A stretch of DNA of 64,000 bases from assembly GCA_009763385.1 (NCBI GenBank), contig CM019825.1:121087631-121151630 (forward strand), given 5' to 3'. A model generated the notes under the pieces. It saw nothing but the letters and a program-made list of their open reading frames with translations. It was not told the DNA's origin and did not search any database. This DNA comes from Coix lacryma-jobi var. lacryma-jobi. Taxonomy: Eukaryota; Streptophyta; Magnoliopsida; Poales; Poaceae. The translations under genes and the position numbers were made by a program. Shown here piece after piece: positions 43,891-56,074 of the stretch (position 1 is the stretch's first letter; each line of letters begins with the position of its first letter).

Positions 43891-45982
43891 TGAAGGACCG
43901 AGAATGCAATAGCAAGGCGACCAGAGGGGGGGGGGTGAATGGGAGCTCAAAAATTTCTTTCGAAACTTTGGCCGATTGTCCCAAAATCAACCCCAAGAGC
44001 TACGACCGAGAACGGGATGCCCACGACCCTTGGAAGAGGGTGGATGATCCCTTGGATCACAGCGAGGCACCACAAAGCGATAGCAAACCAAACGCCTAAG
44101 GTATCGGCTTAAGTTCAGCCCTCAAAAACCAAGTCTCGAACGTAGATAGACGGCTACGTCGAGAAATCCCCAAATAGCGATGCTAACAAGTAGCAAAGAT
44201 ACATAGAGAGGTTCCTTGGTCAACTATAAGGCCAAACGAGAAGTCCGAGAACCAAGCGAGGAAGCCGGGAGAGCAAACGCACAAAACCGGAAGCTTCAGG
44301 CGATTCCCGGACTGTCCGGACCTAGGGTCCCGGACTGTCCGCCCCTACCGCGGACTGTCCGCGAGGGGATGCCGGACTGTCCGCCGGCCGAATGGACCAA
44401 ACAACAACGTTGCTGAAAGTCCCCTGGTCAGCTCCCGGACTGTCCGCGAGTTAGACCGGCGGACTGTCCGCAGGTCACTCCGGACCAAAATGCCCGAGCC
44501 GCGCAGCCACTGAACAGGCTGGAGCCCGACCCCCGGACTGTCCGCGCCCCAGGTGGCGGACTGTCCGCGGCTGAACAGAGAGGGTGATTTTGATCGCCCC
44601 TCTCACGAATCCTCTCAAATCCGAATCAAAACTCAATCCCATGTTCCCAAACTTGGAGAAGATGATCACAAGATAGTTAGGAGACTATCCCCAAGAAATC
44701 ATCCGCTCAAATCAACTCAAACACCGGAAAATCGAAAGTGGAGGAGAGTGAACCGAAAAAGCGCCATGAAAACGAAATCAACCCGATCTACTTGCTCGTG
44801 AGAAGATAGATGAATTCCTTTGGTCGAAATGACCTCCTCAATATAAAGAACAGGTTGATTCAAACGGATTTCGCAAAGACGCTCTAGAGAGGGAGATCGA
44901 GTGACGGGAAAATCGCGGAGAAACGAAGAACGCGAAGAACACGAACCAAAACGCGAATCAAGTCATCGATCTGCAACCGTGTGGCTACCACACGCTACAA
45001 CAGTGAGGTTACTGCCTCACTTCCTCAAAATCTCCAGTACACAGAGGTATGGTTCTCTGCGGATCTCAGCTAGCTACAACAGGGGATTGGGAGAGCAGGA
45101 AACCCTAGAGGCAAAGAGCAAATGACTGAGATACCTGGGGAGGTGGGTGTCTCCCCCTACTTATCCTAATTCTAACTATTCCTAATTCCCACTCTACCCC
45201 TAACTACTTACAGAGCGAACCAGCTAAACCCTAAGGTTATTCTTGACCAACTCGTGGTAGGTGGTGATCCGACGGCCACGCCCGCACAACTCGTAGCGTT
45301 GCCTCGACGCAACCTCCCGATTGCCGCCACGTGCCACCACCGCTCTGCGTCCTCTTCACGGACTCCGCCCCCGGTTTTGTGGCCGAAACCGGGAAACCAG
45401 GCCATCACGTCCACCCCCGGTTTTGAGGCCCAAACCGGGAAACCAACCCACCGTAGCCTGAGTTTTGTGGCCCAAACTCAGCAAACCCGCAGCACCCAGG
45501 TTTTGAGGCCCAAACCTGGAAACCGTCCTTAGCCCGAGTTTTGTGGCCAAACTCGAAAACCATCATCGCCCAGGTTTTGAGGCCCAAACCTGGAAACCGT
45601 CCATCCGATGGTTTTTCTCTGGCTCTACCACCAAACCGAAGCTGTAGAGGGGATGCACCGCCCGTGCACCCCGTCCACCGACACGTGTTCCCAGGTCCTC
45701 GACCCGAGCAACCCCATGTCCCACAAGTCTTCTCTCGTCGCTGTCCCAGGCTGCCAGCCACCACAGCTGATCCTCAGGCCACAAGTCCCTCAGTCCAAGC
45801 CTCACGTCCGCCCTTCACCGCTCTCGGTCCGTCGGCACGGCACGTCTGTACTTGACCTTCCCCTTGCCCTCGATCACTGTCTCCGTGCTCGACACCTGCA
45901 CAACACAAGCCAAAGAACCTGTGATCAAACTCGTTGACAATCACTCATCACTCGAGACTCGGCATACACCCATGTATCCGCA
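43891..45982 (-). repeat. 3' LTR of Sirevirus 2
   Basis: The LTR is 2092 bp. Read on the minus strand it starts TGCGGATACATGGGTG next to a polypurine tract and ends CCTTCA. It holds six hairpin units (45368-45593), eight CGGACTGTCCG palindromes (44310-44570) and an 11-G run at 43926-43936 (plus strand). The TATA position reads CTGTAAGT (45207-45216) where the related solo LTR at 56075 has CTATAAGT. Confidence 0.92.
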
Positions 45983-47622
45983 ATCTCCCCCTTGATGAGT
46001 GCATTGTCAACTACCAACACAAATCATAATGGAAACAGAGGAAGGAAGGAGGGAGAGGAGAACTCGACCAAATGACCCAAAAGCATAGCAAAGCCGAAGA
46101 AGGTCAAGTGGAAAGAGTAAGACAACTTGGTCCCCAAAGACATGGGCAACGGCTCAACGCAACCAAGCAAAGCAAAGCTAGCCCTCAAGAAGAGGTAGAA
46201 CAGGCTCAATACCGCTAGCAAATTCCAAATGAAAAATCAAAGCAAAATGCTAGTCCCTCAAGATAGAGGCACAGAGGCTCAACACAACTAGCAAGAAAGC
46301 TCGACATCGACTGAAAAGCTCGATACCAACTGAACCCAACTGTAACAAAGATGCGATTGCTAGTCCCTCAAGATAGAGGCAAAGGCTCAACACAACTAGC
46401 AAAGCGCTCCGAACCAATTTGAAATTTCAAAAATTCAGCACGAGCAAACTCAAACTCCCCCTTGCATGGTGCACACAACCGATTCCTCTCCCCTTAAACA
46501 TGGGAGGCATGATTTGTCCAAATTTTCTCCCCCTTAGTTGAAAATGCACCATCAAGAAACAGGAACTGAAAACCATTTTCTCCCCCTTAGAAAATGCACC
46601 ATCAAAAGTGCCAATAAGAGAAGTTCTCCCCCTTCCAAAATGCATATGAGTCACGATGCAAGTTAGCAGCTTCAGGAATATAGTCAAGAAAATGCAAAGA
46701 TGCTCTAAACAGTATAGCTCCAACGACTCACTAAAAAGCATACTAGCTAGCGAAGGCTCAAACTGATCATCAAATATGAAATATGAACATATGAGCAAAG
46801 TGAGCAGTTTTTAGCCAAAAAGGTATTCACCATCAAAATAGCACTACACATGTATAGACAGGAAATCAGTCAAGTGCTAAGCATGTATCCAAGGTGAACT
46901 ACCCCTAGCAAAGTTCAACCATCATGCTATAGAATGAAACATAGACTTGTGTATCCAAATTTTATCGGAGTTGCAGCGGTTAAGATTACACAAGTTAAAA
47001 TTTCAGCATGTGATTGCGAGAGGTTGAAAGCTTGTCATTGCATAACTTTTCAACTGTGCGAAGCCTATGCAGAAGCAATCAGAAGCTTAAAGCAACAGTT
47101 TCGGTCATACACTACACAGCTCAAGTTTAACTCAATAGTGCAATGAGAAACAGTCTCGAAACTGTGATGTGTTGACAAGCAATCCCATCTCGATCTTTTC
47201 AATTCACTTAAAACTTGGTTTAGATTTTATTGACAGAATATGAACAGACATAGCAAGTGATAGACTCGGAACTAGAGACATAGCAACTAGAGACATATAT
47301 GAAAAGCACGAGTGAATTCAACACATCCTACACATGCTAGTTGCATATCTCAATGGTGAATATTTTCAAGTTTTATGTTTGTTAAGCAGATTCACCATTC
47401 AAAAAATAGCTCAGCTCACAACATGTATTAGTGATCAGAAAGAGCATAAGCTACTAGCATCAACATATAGCATCGGAGCATACTAAACAGAGCATAACTA
47501 CATTTCAAAGATTATATACATGAAGCTCAGAATGTAAAAGCGTATGCTGAAATGTAAACGAAAAACAAAATAAACGAGAGAATAGTCAGTCTATGATACA
47601 AGATCCAAAATGTTTCCCCCAT
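45983..47622 (-). other. 3' UTR of Sirevirus 2 with hairpin array and multiple polypurine tracts
   Basis: No envelope-like ORF is seen. Polypurine tracts (CTCCCCCTT on the plus strand) occur at 45985-45993, 46454-46463, 46526-46535, 46579-46589 and 46625-46635. Four hairpin units lie at 46126-46402. The remainder (46640-47600) is A/T-rich and featureless to me. Confidence 0.75.
46126..46402 (-). repeat. array of four hairpin units in the 3' UTR of Sirevirus 2
   Basis: Units lie at 46126-46167, 46177-46219, 46248-46293 and 46357-46402. On the minus strand each has a TTGAGCC core and a CTTGAGG or CTTTGGGG word. Stems are CTTGGT/ACCAAG, GCTAGC/GCTAGC, TGCTAGT/ACTAGCA and TTGCTAGT/ACTAGCAA. They match the unit type of Sirevirus 1 at 35368-35835, including the switch between CTAG and CTTGG stems. 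Confidence 0.85.
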
Positions 47623-49071
47623 CTAAAAGGGGAAACACACACCAAGCTCACCCCTCAACCGATTAAAGGTTGATTCGTCCAAAGGCTTGGTGAAAATATC
47701 AGCCAACTGATGATGAGAATCGACATGGCGAAGGTCGATATCACCCTTCTCATAGTGGTCTCGCAGAAAATGAAAGCGCACATCAATGTGTTTGGTCTTC
47801 GAGTGAAGCACGGGGTTCTTAGCAACGCTAATAGCACTCGTGCTGTCACAAAGCAACGGAACACGAGAAAAGCTCAGACCAAAATCACGCAAAGTGGCCA
47901 TCATCCAAAGCAACTGGGAATAGCAGCTAGCCGCAGCGACATACTCAGCCTCCGTGGTAGACTGGGCGACACTAGACTGCTTGCGAGAAGACCACGATAT
48001 AAGAGAAGAACCAATAAATTGGCAAGTCCCAGAAGTGGACTTGCGCTCAATGCGACAACCAGCAAAATCGGCATCGGAATAACCGCAAAGGGAGAGGGTG
48101 GAAGAAGCTGAATACCAAATCCCGAACTCAGGTGCGAAACGAAGGTACCTGAAAATGCGCTTGACCGCCTGACGGTGAGAAGTGCGCGGCGACGCCTGAA
48201 AGCGCACACATAGACACACCGCGAACTGGATGTCCGGGCGTGTCGCCATCAGGTAGAGCAGCGACCCGATCATGCTTCGGTACTCCTTCTGGTTCACAGC
48301 TTCTCCATCCTTGTCCGCATCCAGGGCCGTCATGGTCGACATGGGTGTTGGAAGAGGCTTGGCCTCACCCATATCGAACCTCTTCAGCAAGTCCTTGGTA
48401 TACTTGCCCTGGTGCACAAACGTCCCTTCTCGGGATTGCTTAATTTGCAATCCGAGAAAGAAAGTCAGCTCGCCCATCATACTCATCTCGAACTCCCTGT
48501 TCATGGTATCTGCAAACATGGCAACCAAAGCGTGAGAAGAACCACCGAAAATGATATCATCCACGTAAATCTGGACCAAGAGAGTGTCATTTCCTTGTTT
48601 GAGGAGAAAAAGTGTTTTATCCACACATCCCATTTTAAAACCCTTAGCAAGCAAAAAGGTTTTCAACCTATCATACCAGGCTCTAGGGGCTTGATTCAAA
48701 TCATATAAAGCTTTGTGGAGTTTGAAAACATGGTTTGGAAACTTGGGATTTTCAAAACCGGTGGGTTGTTCAACATAAACCTCTTCTTCTATGTAGCCGT
48801 TTAAGAAGGCACTCTTGACATCCATTTGAAAAAGTTTGAAACCTTTGGATGTTGCAAAAGCCAAGAGTATCCTAACAACCTCCAAATGAGCTACAGAAGC
48901 AAAAGTCTCCTCATAGTCTATCCCCTCCTTCTGACTATAGCCCTTCGCTACAAGCCTGGCCTTGTTTCTAACAACGTGGCCATCCTCTCCTTGCTTGTTT
49001 TTGAAAACCCATTTTGTCCCAATAGGCTTACAGTCTGGAGGAGGTGGAACTAAAACCCAAACCTGATTTCG
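47623..49071 (-). pseudogene. Sirevirus 2 pol, reverse transcriptase and RNase H
   Basis: The frame is open from after a TAA at 49072-49074 to the stop at 47623. RT shows LFQMDVKSAFLNGYIEEEVY, HKALYDLNQAPRAWYDRL and the catalytic YVDDIIFGG near 48570. RNase H shows YSDADFAGCRIERKSTSGTC, TEAEYVAAA and the closing RFHFLRDHYEKGDI and QLADIFTKPL, standard for Copia elements. These copy the RNA into DNA. Because the TAA separates this part from integrase, I call the whole pol a pseudogene, though this section itself has no visible defect. Confidence 0.92.
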
Positions 49072-50822
49072 TTAAAAGTTCTCTAACTCCTCATGCATGG
49101 CATTGACCCAATCCGGATCCGTCAAACCGTGTCCAACATCTCGGGGCTCAAAATCAGCAACAAAAGCAGAATGAGCAAAGTGAGAGATTTGAGACCTGGA
49201 CCGAGTGACACGTTCATCAATGTTGTCGATCATCTGCTGAGGGGGGTGTTGGCGCTGGATGTGTCGTGGCGCCTCCCGTGCAGACGTGATCTCCCCCTCA
49301 ACAGTAGCTGGTGCCTCCCCAGGTATAAAAGGTACCGCACGGGGTGGCGGATCCCACGGCCCCCAGGAAGAAGACGTGTCGGGGCCGTGAGTCGTCGTAG
49401 AAGCCGCTCCTTGCGGCACAGCAGGTGGAGGGGGTGCTGGATCATCCATACCTTCAGCACCCTCATCCTCGTCATCAAAAAGAGGCTCACCAACCTCATG
49501 ATCACCTGCACGCTCAAAACGAGAAGAAGGACAAACCATGGTCTCGTCGAAGGTGACATCGGATGTCTCCATGACTCGGTTAGTGTCAAGGTTAACTACA
49601 CGATAAGCTCGAGTGTGAGTGCCATAACCCAAAAACACACCGTCAGAAGAACGAGACTCAAACTTGTCCAAGTTGCCCTTTTTGAGTATAAAACAATGGC
49701 AACCAAAAACTTGGAAATAACTCACCTTGGGCAGTTTTCCAAAACGCAACTCATAAGAAGTCTTTTTCAAGAAAGCTCGGAGAAAAATGCGATTTGAAAT
49801 GTAGCATGCAGTGCTCATAGCTTCGGCCCAATATCGCCTAGGAGTCCTATGCTCATCGAGCATTGTCCTGGCCATCTCTACAAGGGTCCGATTCTTCCTC
49901 TCTACAACACCATTTTGGGGCGGTGTGTAGAGGGAAGAAAACTGATGCTCTAAACCCAAAGAGTTACAAAACTTCTCAAAATCCGAATTCTTGAATTCAG
50001 AACCATTATCACTCCTAATAGCTCGCATCGAGTTCAAAGGGAACTCGTTCTGAAGACGTAAAATCAGATTGCAAGCAAAGGAGAAAGTCTCGGTCTTCTC
50101 AGCCAAAAAGAAGAGCCACGAATATCTCAAAAAATCGTCAACAATGACAAGCACATACCACTTCCCCCCAACCGAGCTCACCCGAGCCGAACCAACAAGG
50201 TCCATGTGCAAAAGCTCTCCAGGGCGCTGTGTCATGACCTGAGTCACTGGATGGTGGGGAGCGGCAACCATCTTCCCATGTCTACAAGAATGGCAAACAA
50301 GATCCTTCTCCATGGATAACTTGGGCAATCCTCGGATTAGGCCAAGTGAACTAAGTCTTGCAAGCAAGTCGAAGCTCAGGTGACCAAGTCTCCTATGCCA
50401 CTTCCAAAGATCAGAGGAGGAAGGTCCAGCCAAAAGACAACGAGAAATTCCAAACGACTCCGAGAAATCCGCACGAAAGACTTTCCCAAAGGGCAAAATC
50501 ACACAAACAAGATTGCCCTGAGGGTCCAAAATACGACTGAGATTTGGTTTAAAACGAATCTCATAGTCGTCGTCAAAGAGTTGCGAAACAGAAAGAAGGT
50601 TAAAATGGAAGTTAGAAACAAGAGCAACATCGCGCAACACAAAGTGCTCATTAACTCGCACTGACCCACGAGACAACACTTTACCTTTGCTATTGTCGCC
50701 GAAGGTGATAAACTCCTTCCCGGTGACCGGACTAAGACTGGAGAACCACTTGGTGTTTCCGGTCTTGTGCCTTGAACACCCGGAATCCACCAACCAAACG
50801 TTCTCCAATCGTTTTACCTACA
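49072..50822 (-). pseudogene. Sirevirus 2 pol, protease and integrase
   Basis: The segment starts with the protease active-site WLVDSGCSRHKTG. The integrase zinc segment follows (HRRLGHLSFDLLARL ... CHSCRHGKM), then the DDE core: LHMDLVG, RSDNGSEFKN and VERKNRTLVEMART. A conserved FGCHCFILKKGNLDKFESRS segment leads to the acidic, proline-rich hinge (49200-49500). The pol frame is not the gag frame: gag ends with TGA at about 50823, and pol opens just after a TAG next to it. A TAA at 49072 closes it before RT. Confidence 0.92.
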
Positions 50823-53429
50823 TCAATAAAAAGACATAGGGTGAGCATACGGTCCAACACTGGGGTTAGTGAAGTAGGGAGAATACCAGTGTTGGGCCGG
50901 CTGCTCAAAAGAACGGTTAACAGAAAAACCATTCCTAGCATGTCTACGGGGAAAGCGATCACCACGCTGAGGAAAACGTGGTCCGCTGGGGAAAGAGCGC
51001 TCACCGCGATACTCAAAACGCGGTGGAGGAAAACGCTCTACAACAAAGCCACCGCCACGGGGTCCATAGCCTACAACTGCAGGCTCCTGCCGGGCACGAC
51101 CCCTCCGCTGCCTAGGCCTAGGAGCTTGAGGTTCTGGACCTCTAGGCCTAGCAGCACGCCTCTGAACATTCGGCACATGTACATCATGGAAAGGATGGTA
51201 CATGTCCGGATTGTTCATCTCCCTTGCACGGCGTGCCTCTCTCTTATGCCGAAAGCAAAACTCACTCAAGTGTCCATCTCTCCCACAGTGCTCACAATGG
51301 TACCTCACTGCTCTCAAAGGGGGTTGTTGGTACTCACGGTAGTGGGTGTGGATCACTTTGCCCTTTTGTGGCATAAGCTCCTCCTGGATGGGTGGCATGG
51401 TGTCAAGCTTGTTCTTGAGGTGGTTTGATTTTGGAGCCCATGATTGTTTCTTTGGTGGAGCTCTCGCAGGTTCAACAAAGACCCCATCCTTGGTGTTAGG
51501 CTTGAGAGGCTCTTTGGGTGGAATCTTGGTAAGCTTGGGAGTAGTGGTGGAGTTGGGCTTCTCACATGGGTTAAGACCACTCGACTCTCCAATCTTTCCA
51601 AAAGAAGAAACATCAACACCCAGAGCAAAACCTACACCTGGACCTCCAGCAACTCGCTTGAATTGGGAGATCATCATCCCGAGCTATGGCTCACCGCTAG
51701 ACACCCATGACAAGATGGTCCAAAGGTATGTGTTTTCCTCCTCGGTTTGCATCTTGTCATACTTCACGTTCGCAATCTCCATCTCCAAACCCTCACAAAG
51801 AACACACCTAGCCACACATGTGCTACCTGAGTTGGCCTCTTCAAGAGACACAATCTTGGCATTCTTCTCTGCCAACTCAGATTGCAAGACAGGACAAGTC
51901 TTGCACGCACCCAACAGCGAGGGTCTAGCCTTCAGCTCATCCACCTCTCCTACCAACGCATCATACTTACCTCTCAAGGTGAGAAGGTCAGTCATGTGCT
52001 TGGTGCACATCTCACACTCTACCTCCCCAGAAGCGACCACGGTGGACTTAGCAAACTCAAGCTCTCTCACCGTGTCCTCCCACTTCTGTCTAAACTCCTT
52101 GCGCTCTCTAGCAGCACGCCTAAGCAACTTGTCCGGACTAAGAAAGGCGGCAGTAAGCTTCTCGACCTCAGCAGAAAGCTTGTCGTGGGTGAGAGATACC
52201 TGATAGGTGTCGTCGTCGTCATCGTTCCGAGGAGTCTCCTCCAGCTCGCCGTCGACCTCCTTGCCGAGAGCCATGGTGCAGAAGCCGTCGTCGTCAGCGA
52301 AGAAGCAGAGGCCGTTCAGCTTGTCCTCGATCCTCTTCTTCTTGTCGGACTCGTCATCGCTTGAGCAAGCGGAGTCGTCATCCGAGCCGTCGATGTCGCT
52401 GAGCGTGGCGAAGAACGCACGCTGCTCAGCCTGGGCCTTCTCCAAGTACTTCTTCTTGATGTACTCCTTGTCGAAGCCGCCCCTTCGCTTGTGCCTCGCG
52501 GGGACGTACTTCTCCTTGCGCTTGCCGGAGTCATACTTGTGCCCATGATCGCCCTTCCCAGATGTGTGCTTCTTCTTGGGACAGTTGGCGATGAAGTGGT
52601 CGGGGTCGCCGCACTCAAAGCATCCTTAGCGTCCTCCTCCGCGGCGACGGTTCATGCGGTTGTTGTGGAACCGCGAGAACCGGTTGGCGAGCATTGCCAA
52701 CTCATCATCCCCCAAAGACTCCAGCTGGTCCTCTGTGACAGAGAAGAGTGAAGAAAGTGCAAATCCTCCAGAGGGGTTAGCAAAAGAGCCAGAAACCAAA
52801 GCCATAGTCGGGCCAGAAGGATTTTCATAAGAAGCCCTCGACATGGCATCAATCTCACTAGACTTGAGCTTGCTAAAGAGCTCGTCGGAAGTGAGGGTCT
52901 CATAGTTAGACGATTCGATGATCGCCTGGACCTTTGAGTCCCACACCGACCGGTCAAGAGTGTGCTAAAGCTTCAAAGCCCTCTCATGATCGTCAAAAGG
53001 CAACAGCTCTTTGTTCGCTCTCATCTTGTTGACAATGACCTGAAAGCGAGCGAATAAACTCTCTATGCTCTCGCCAGGCATGTGTCGAAAGTTCTCATAC
53101 TCCCGCTTGTGCGACTTGTAGAGACGGGATTTGACTTGAGTGGTTCCCTCATGGAAGCGCATGAGAGTCGCCCAAATCTCCCGAGCCGTGGGGAGGTGAG
53201 AAACGCGATCAAACTCAGACATGCTCAAACAGGAGAAAAGAGCATTACGAGCTCGGCTATTTGCTTCGTGCTCATCGATCTGAAGCTGAGTAGCACGAGC
53301 AGCCAAGACAACGTAATCGGCCCTGTTGCAAATCTCCCAAACAGAAGAGCCCATGCTCTGAAGATAGGCCGACATGCGTATCTTCCAATACGCATAGTTC
53401 GTCCCATCAAAGAACGGCGGTTTGCCCAC
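50823..53429 (-). pseudogene. Sirevirus 2 gag, long form with two CCHC knuckles
   Basis: The N-terminal domain starts PPFFDGTNYAYWKIRM and runs through LPTAREIWATLMRFHEGT and GESIESLFARFQVIVNKMR, as in Copia gag. The first knuckle, CFECGDPDHFIANC, is near 52600. A basic/acidic stretch and a coiled coil with CxxC pairs (CEMC, CKTC, CVLC) follow, then a second knuckle, CEHCGRDGHLSEFC, near 51280 and an R/G/P-rich tail. All parts share one frame. Three stops interrupt it, at about 52965 (TAG), 52626 (TAA) and 51684 (TAG); the two TAG codons are probably former CAG. Confidence 0.9.
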
Positions 53430-53488
53430 GCCGCGATCCAGGTCTCCTTCTGTGGATCTGGAACCGGCTAAGGTGGAAGATCCTTAAC

Positions 53489-53502
53489 CCGCTCTGATAC
53501 CA
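53489..53502 (-). other. primer-binding site of Sirevirus 2
   Basis: On the minus strand TGGTATCAGAGCGGG follows the 5' LTR end after a two-base spacer. It matches the initiator-Met type site exactly for the first 12 bases. Confidence 0.9.
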
Positions 53503-53504
53503 AT

Positions 53505-55597
53505 TGAAGGATCGAGAATGCAATAGCAAGGCGACCAGAGGGGGGGGGGGTGAATGGGAGCTCAAAAATTTCTTTCGAAACTTTGGCCGATTGTCCCAAA
53601 ATCAACCCCAAGAGCTACGACCGAGAACGTGATGCCCACGACCCTTGGAAGAGGGTGGATGATCCCTTGGATCATAGCGAGGCACCACAAAGCGATAGCA
53701 AACCAAACGCCTAAGGTACCGGCTTAAGTTCAGCCTTCAAAAACCAAGTCTCCAACGTAGATAGACGGCTACGTCGAGAAATCCCCAAATAGCGATGCTA
53801 ACAAGTAGCAAAGATACATAGAGAGGTTCCTTGGTCAACTATAAGGCCAAACGAGAAGTCCGAGAACCAAGCGAGGAAGCCGGGAGAGCAAACGCACAAA
53901 ACCGGAAGCTTCAGGCGATTCCCGGACTGTCCGGACCTGGGGTCCCGGACTGTCCGCCCCTACCGCGGACTGTCCGCGAGGGGATGCCGGACTGTCCGCC
54001 GGACGAATGGACCAAACAACAACGTTGCTGAAAGTCCCCTGGTCAGCTCCCGGACTGTCCGCGAGTTAGACCGGCGGACTGTCCGCAGGTCACTCCGGAC
54101 CAAAATGCCCGAGCCGCGCAGCCACTGAACAGGCTGGAGCCCGACCCCCGGACTGTCCGCGCCCCAGGTGGCGGACTGTCCGCGGCTGAACAGAGAGGGT
54201 GATTTTGATCGCCCCTCTCACGAATCCTCTCAAATCCGAATCAAAACTCAATCCCATGTTCCCAAACTTGGAGAAGATGATCACAAGATAGTTAGGAGAC
54301 TATCCCCAAGAAATCATCCGCTCAAATCAACTCAAACACCGGAAAATCGAAAGGGGAGGAGAGTGAACCGAAAAAGCGCCACGAAAACGAAATCAACCCG
54401 ATCTACTTGCTCGTGAGAAGATAGATGAATTCCTTTGGTCGAAATGACCTCCTCAATATAAAGAACAAGTTGATTCAAACGGATTTCGCAAAGACGCTCC
54501 AGAGAGGGAGATCGAGTGACGGGAAAATCGCGGAGAAACGAAGAACGCGAAGAACACGAACCAAAACGCGAATCAAGTCATCGATCTGCAACCGTGTGGC
54601 TACCACACGCTACAACAGTGAGGTTACTGCCTCACTTCCTCAAAATCTCCAGTACACAGAGGTATGGTTCTCTGCGGATCTCAGCTAGCTACAACAGGGG
54701 ATTGGGAGAGCAGGAAACCCTAGAGGCAAAGAGCAAATGACTGAGATACCTGGGGAGGTGGGTGTCTCCCCCTACTTATCCTAATTCTAACTATTCCTAA
54801 TTCCCACTCTACCCCTAACTACTTACAGAGCGAACCAGCTAAACCCTAAGGTTATTCTGGACCAACTCGTGGTAGGTGGTGATCCGACGGCCACGCCCGC
54901 ACAACTCGTAGGGTTGCCTCGACGCAACCTCCCGATTGCCGCCACGTGCCGCCACCGCTCTGCGTCCTCTTCACGGACTCCGCCCCTGGTTTTGTGGCCG
55001 AAACCGGGAAACCAGGCCTTCACGTCCACCCCCGGGTTTGAGGCCCAAACCGGGAAACCAGCCCACCATAGCCTGAGTTTTGTGGCCCAAACTCAGCAAA
55101 CCCGCAGCACCTAGGTTTTGAGGCCCAAACCTGGAAACCGTCCTTAGCCCGAGTTTTGTGGCCAAACTCGAAAACCATCCGCGCCCAGGTTTTGAGGCCC
55201 AAACCTGGAAACCGTCCATCCGATGGTTTTTCTCTAGCTCTACCACCAAACCGAAGCTGTAGAGGTGATGCACCGCCCGTGCATCCCGTCCACCGACACG
55301 TGTCCCCAGGTCCTCGACCCGAGCAACGCCATGTCCCGCAAGTCTTCGCTCGTCACTGTCCCAGGCTGCCAGCCACCACAGCTGATCCTCAGGCCACCAG
55401 TCCCTCAGTCCAAGCCTCACGTCCGCCCTTCACCGCTCTCGGTCCGTCGGCACAGCACATCTCTACTTGACCTTCACCTTGCCCTCGATCACTGTCTTCG
55501 TGCTCGACACCTGCACAACACAAGCCAAAGAACCTGCGATCAAACCCGTTGACAATCACTCATCACTCGAGACTCGGCATACACCCATGTATCCGCA
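53505..55597 (-). repeat. 5' LTR of Sirevirus 2
   Basis: The LTR is 2093 bp and nearly identical to the 3' copy. Hairpin units lie at 54983-55208, palindromes at 53925-54185 and the G run at 53540-53550. The TATA position again reads CTGTAAGT (54819-54829). TG/CA ends are intact. Confidence 0.92.
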
Positions 55598-55602
55598 CAA
55601 TA

Positions 55603-56074
55603 TCAGCAAGAGCAGCAGTGTGTGAATCAGAATTCACCTCAAGAGCAACTCAATGATACCCCGAGGAAGGATAATGTTCCTGATATCCCCATCACAGACA
55701 AGAACTGCTACCGTTGTGGTGAACCAGGACACATTGCGAGTCAATGCCCAAAGAGATCGAAACTGCAATAGTCTCACAATGGAAAGCAGAAACAACATAA
55801 TTGTATTCAAGGCATAATCAATTATGTGGCATTAGAATCTACACATGAGGCTCTGAATGTTGTGATGAGTACGTGTCTGGTCAACTCCAGCCCTGCATCA
55901 GTTTTGTTCGATTATGGAGCTTCACATTCATTCATTGCACACCGATTTGCAAAGGAGCATAATATACTAATGTGTCCTATGAAGAAACACATGGTAGTTA
56001 ATTCACCTGGTGGAGATATTGAAGCTACTCTGCAGTGCCCAAGAGTAAGAGTGCAAATAAGGGGGTAGAATTTT
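55603..56074 (+). pseudogene. chromovirus gag C-terminus and protease
   Basis: The frame interrupted at 43890 resumes here. The knuckle CYRCGEPGHIASQC (55706-55747) is complete. A TAG at 55769-55771 breaks the link to the protease, which shows VLFDYGASHSFIA near 55905-55945. The usual motif has DSGA or DTGA, so the serine or threonine is replaced by tyrosine in FDYGAS. A TAG at 56066-56068 follows from loss of one G in a G run just before it, and the Sirevirus solo LTR begins at 56075. Confidence 0.85.

Larger units (their letters stand above)
43891..55597 (-). mobile_element. Sirevirus 2 (Copia, SIRE/Maximus lineage), nearly complete
   Basis: The element is 11707 bp on the minus strand. Its 5' LTR is at 53505-55597 and its 3' LTR at 43891-45982, with the target duplication CAATA on both sides. 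Between them lie a primer site, gag with two CCHC knuckles, protease, integrase, RT, RNase H, a 1.6-kb 3' UTR with hairpin units and several polypurine tracts. A handful of nonsense changes mean it is defective as read, but the domain order is whole. The LTR pair is very similar. Confidence 0.95.

Noticed and set aside
45983..47622. A possible envelope-like ORF after pol in Sirevirus 2
   Set aside because: Some Sireviruses have one, but I find only short frames here and no signal peptide or membrane-segment pattern worth reporting.
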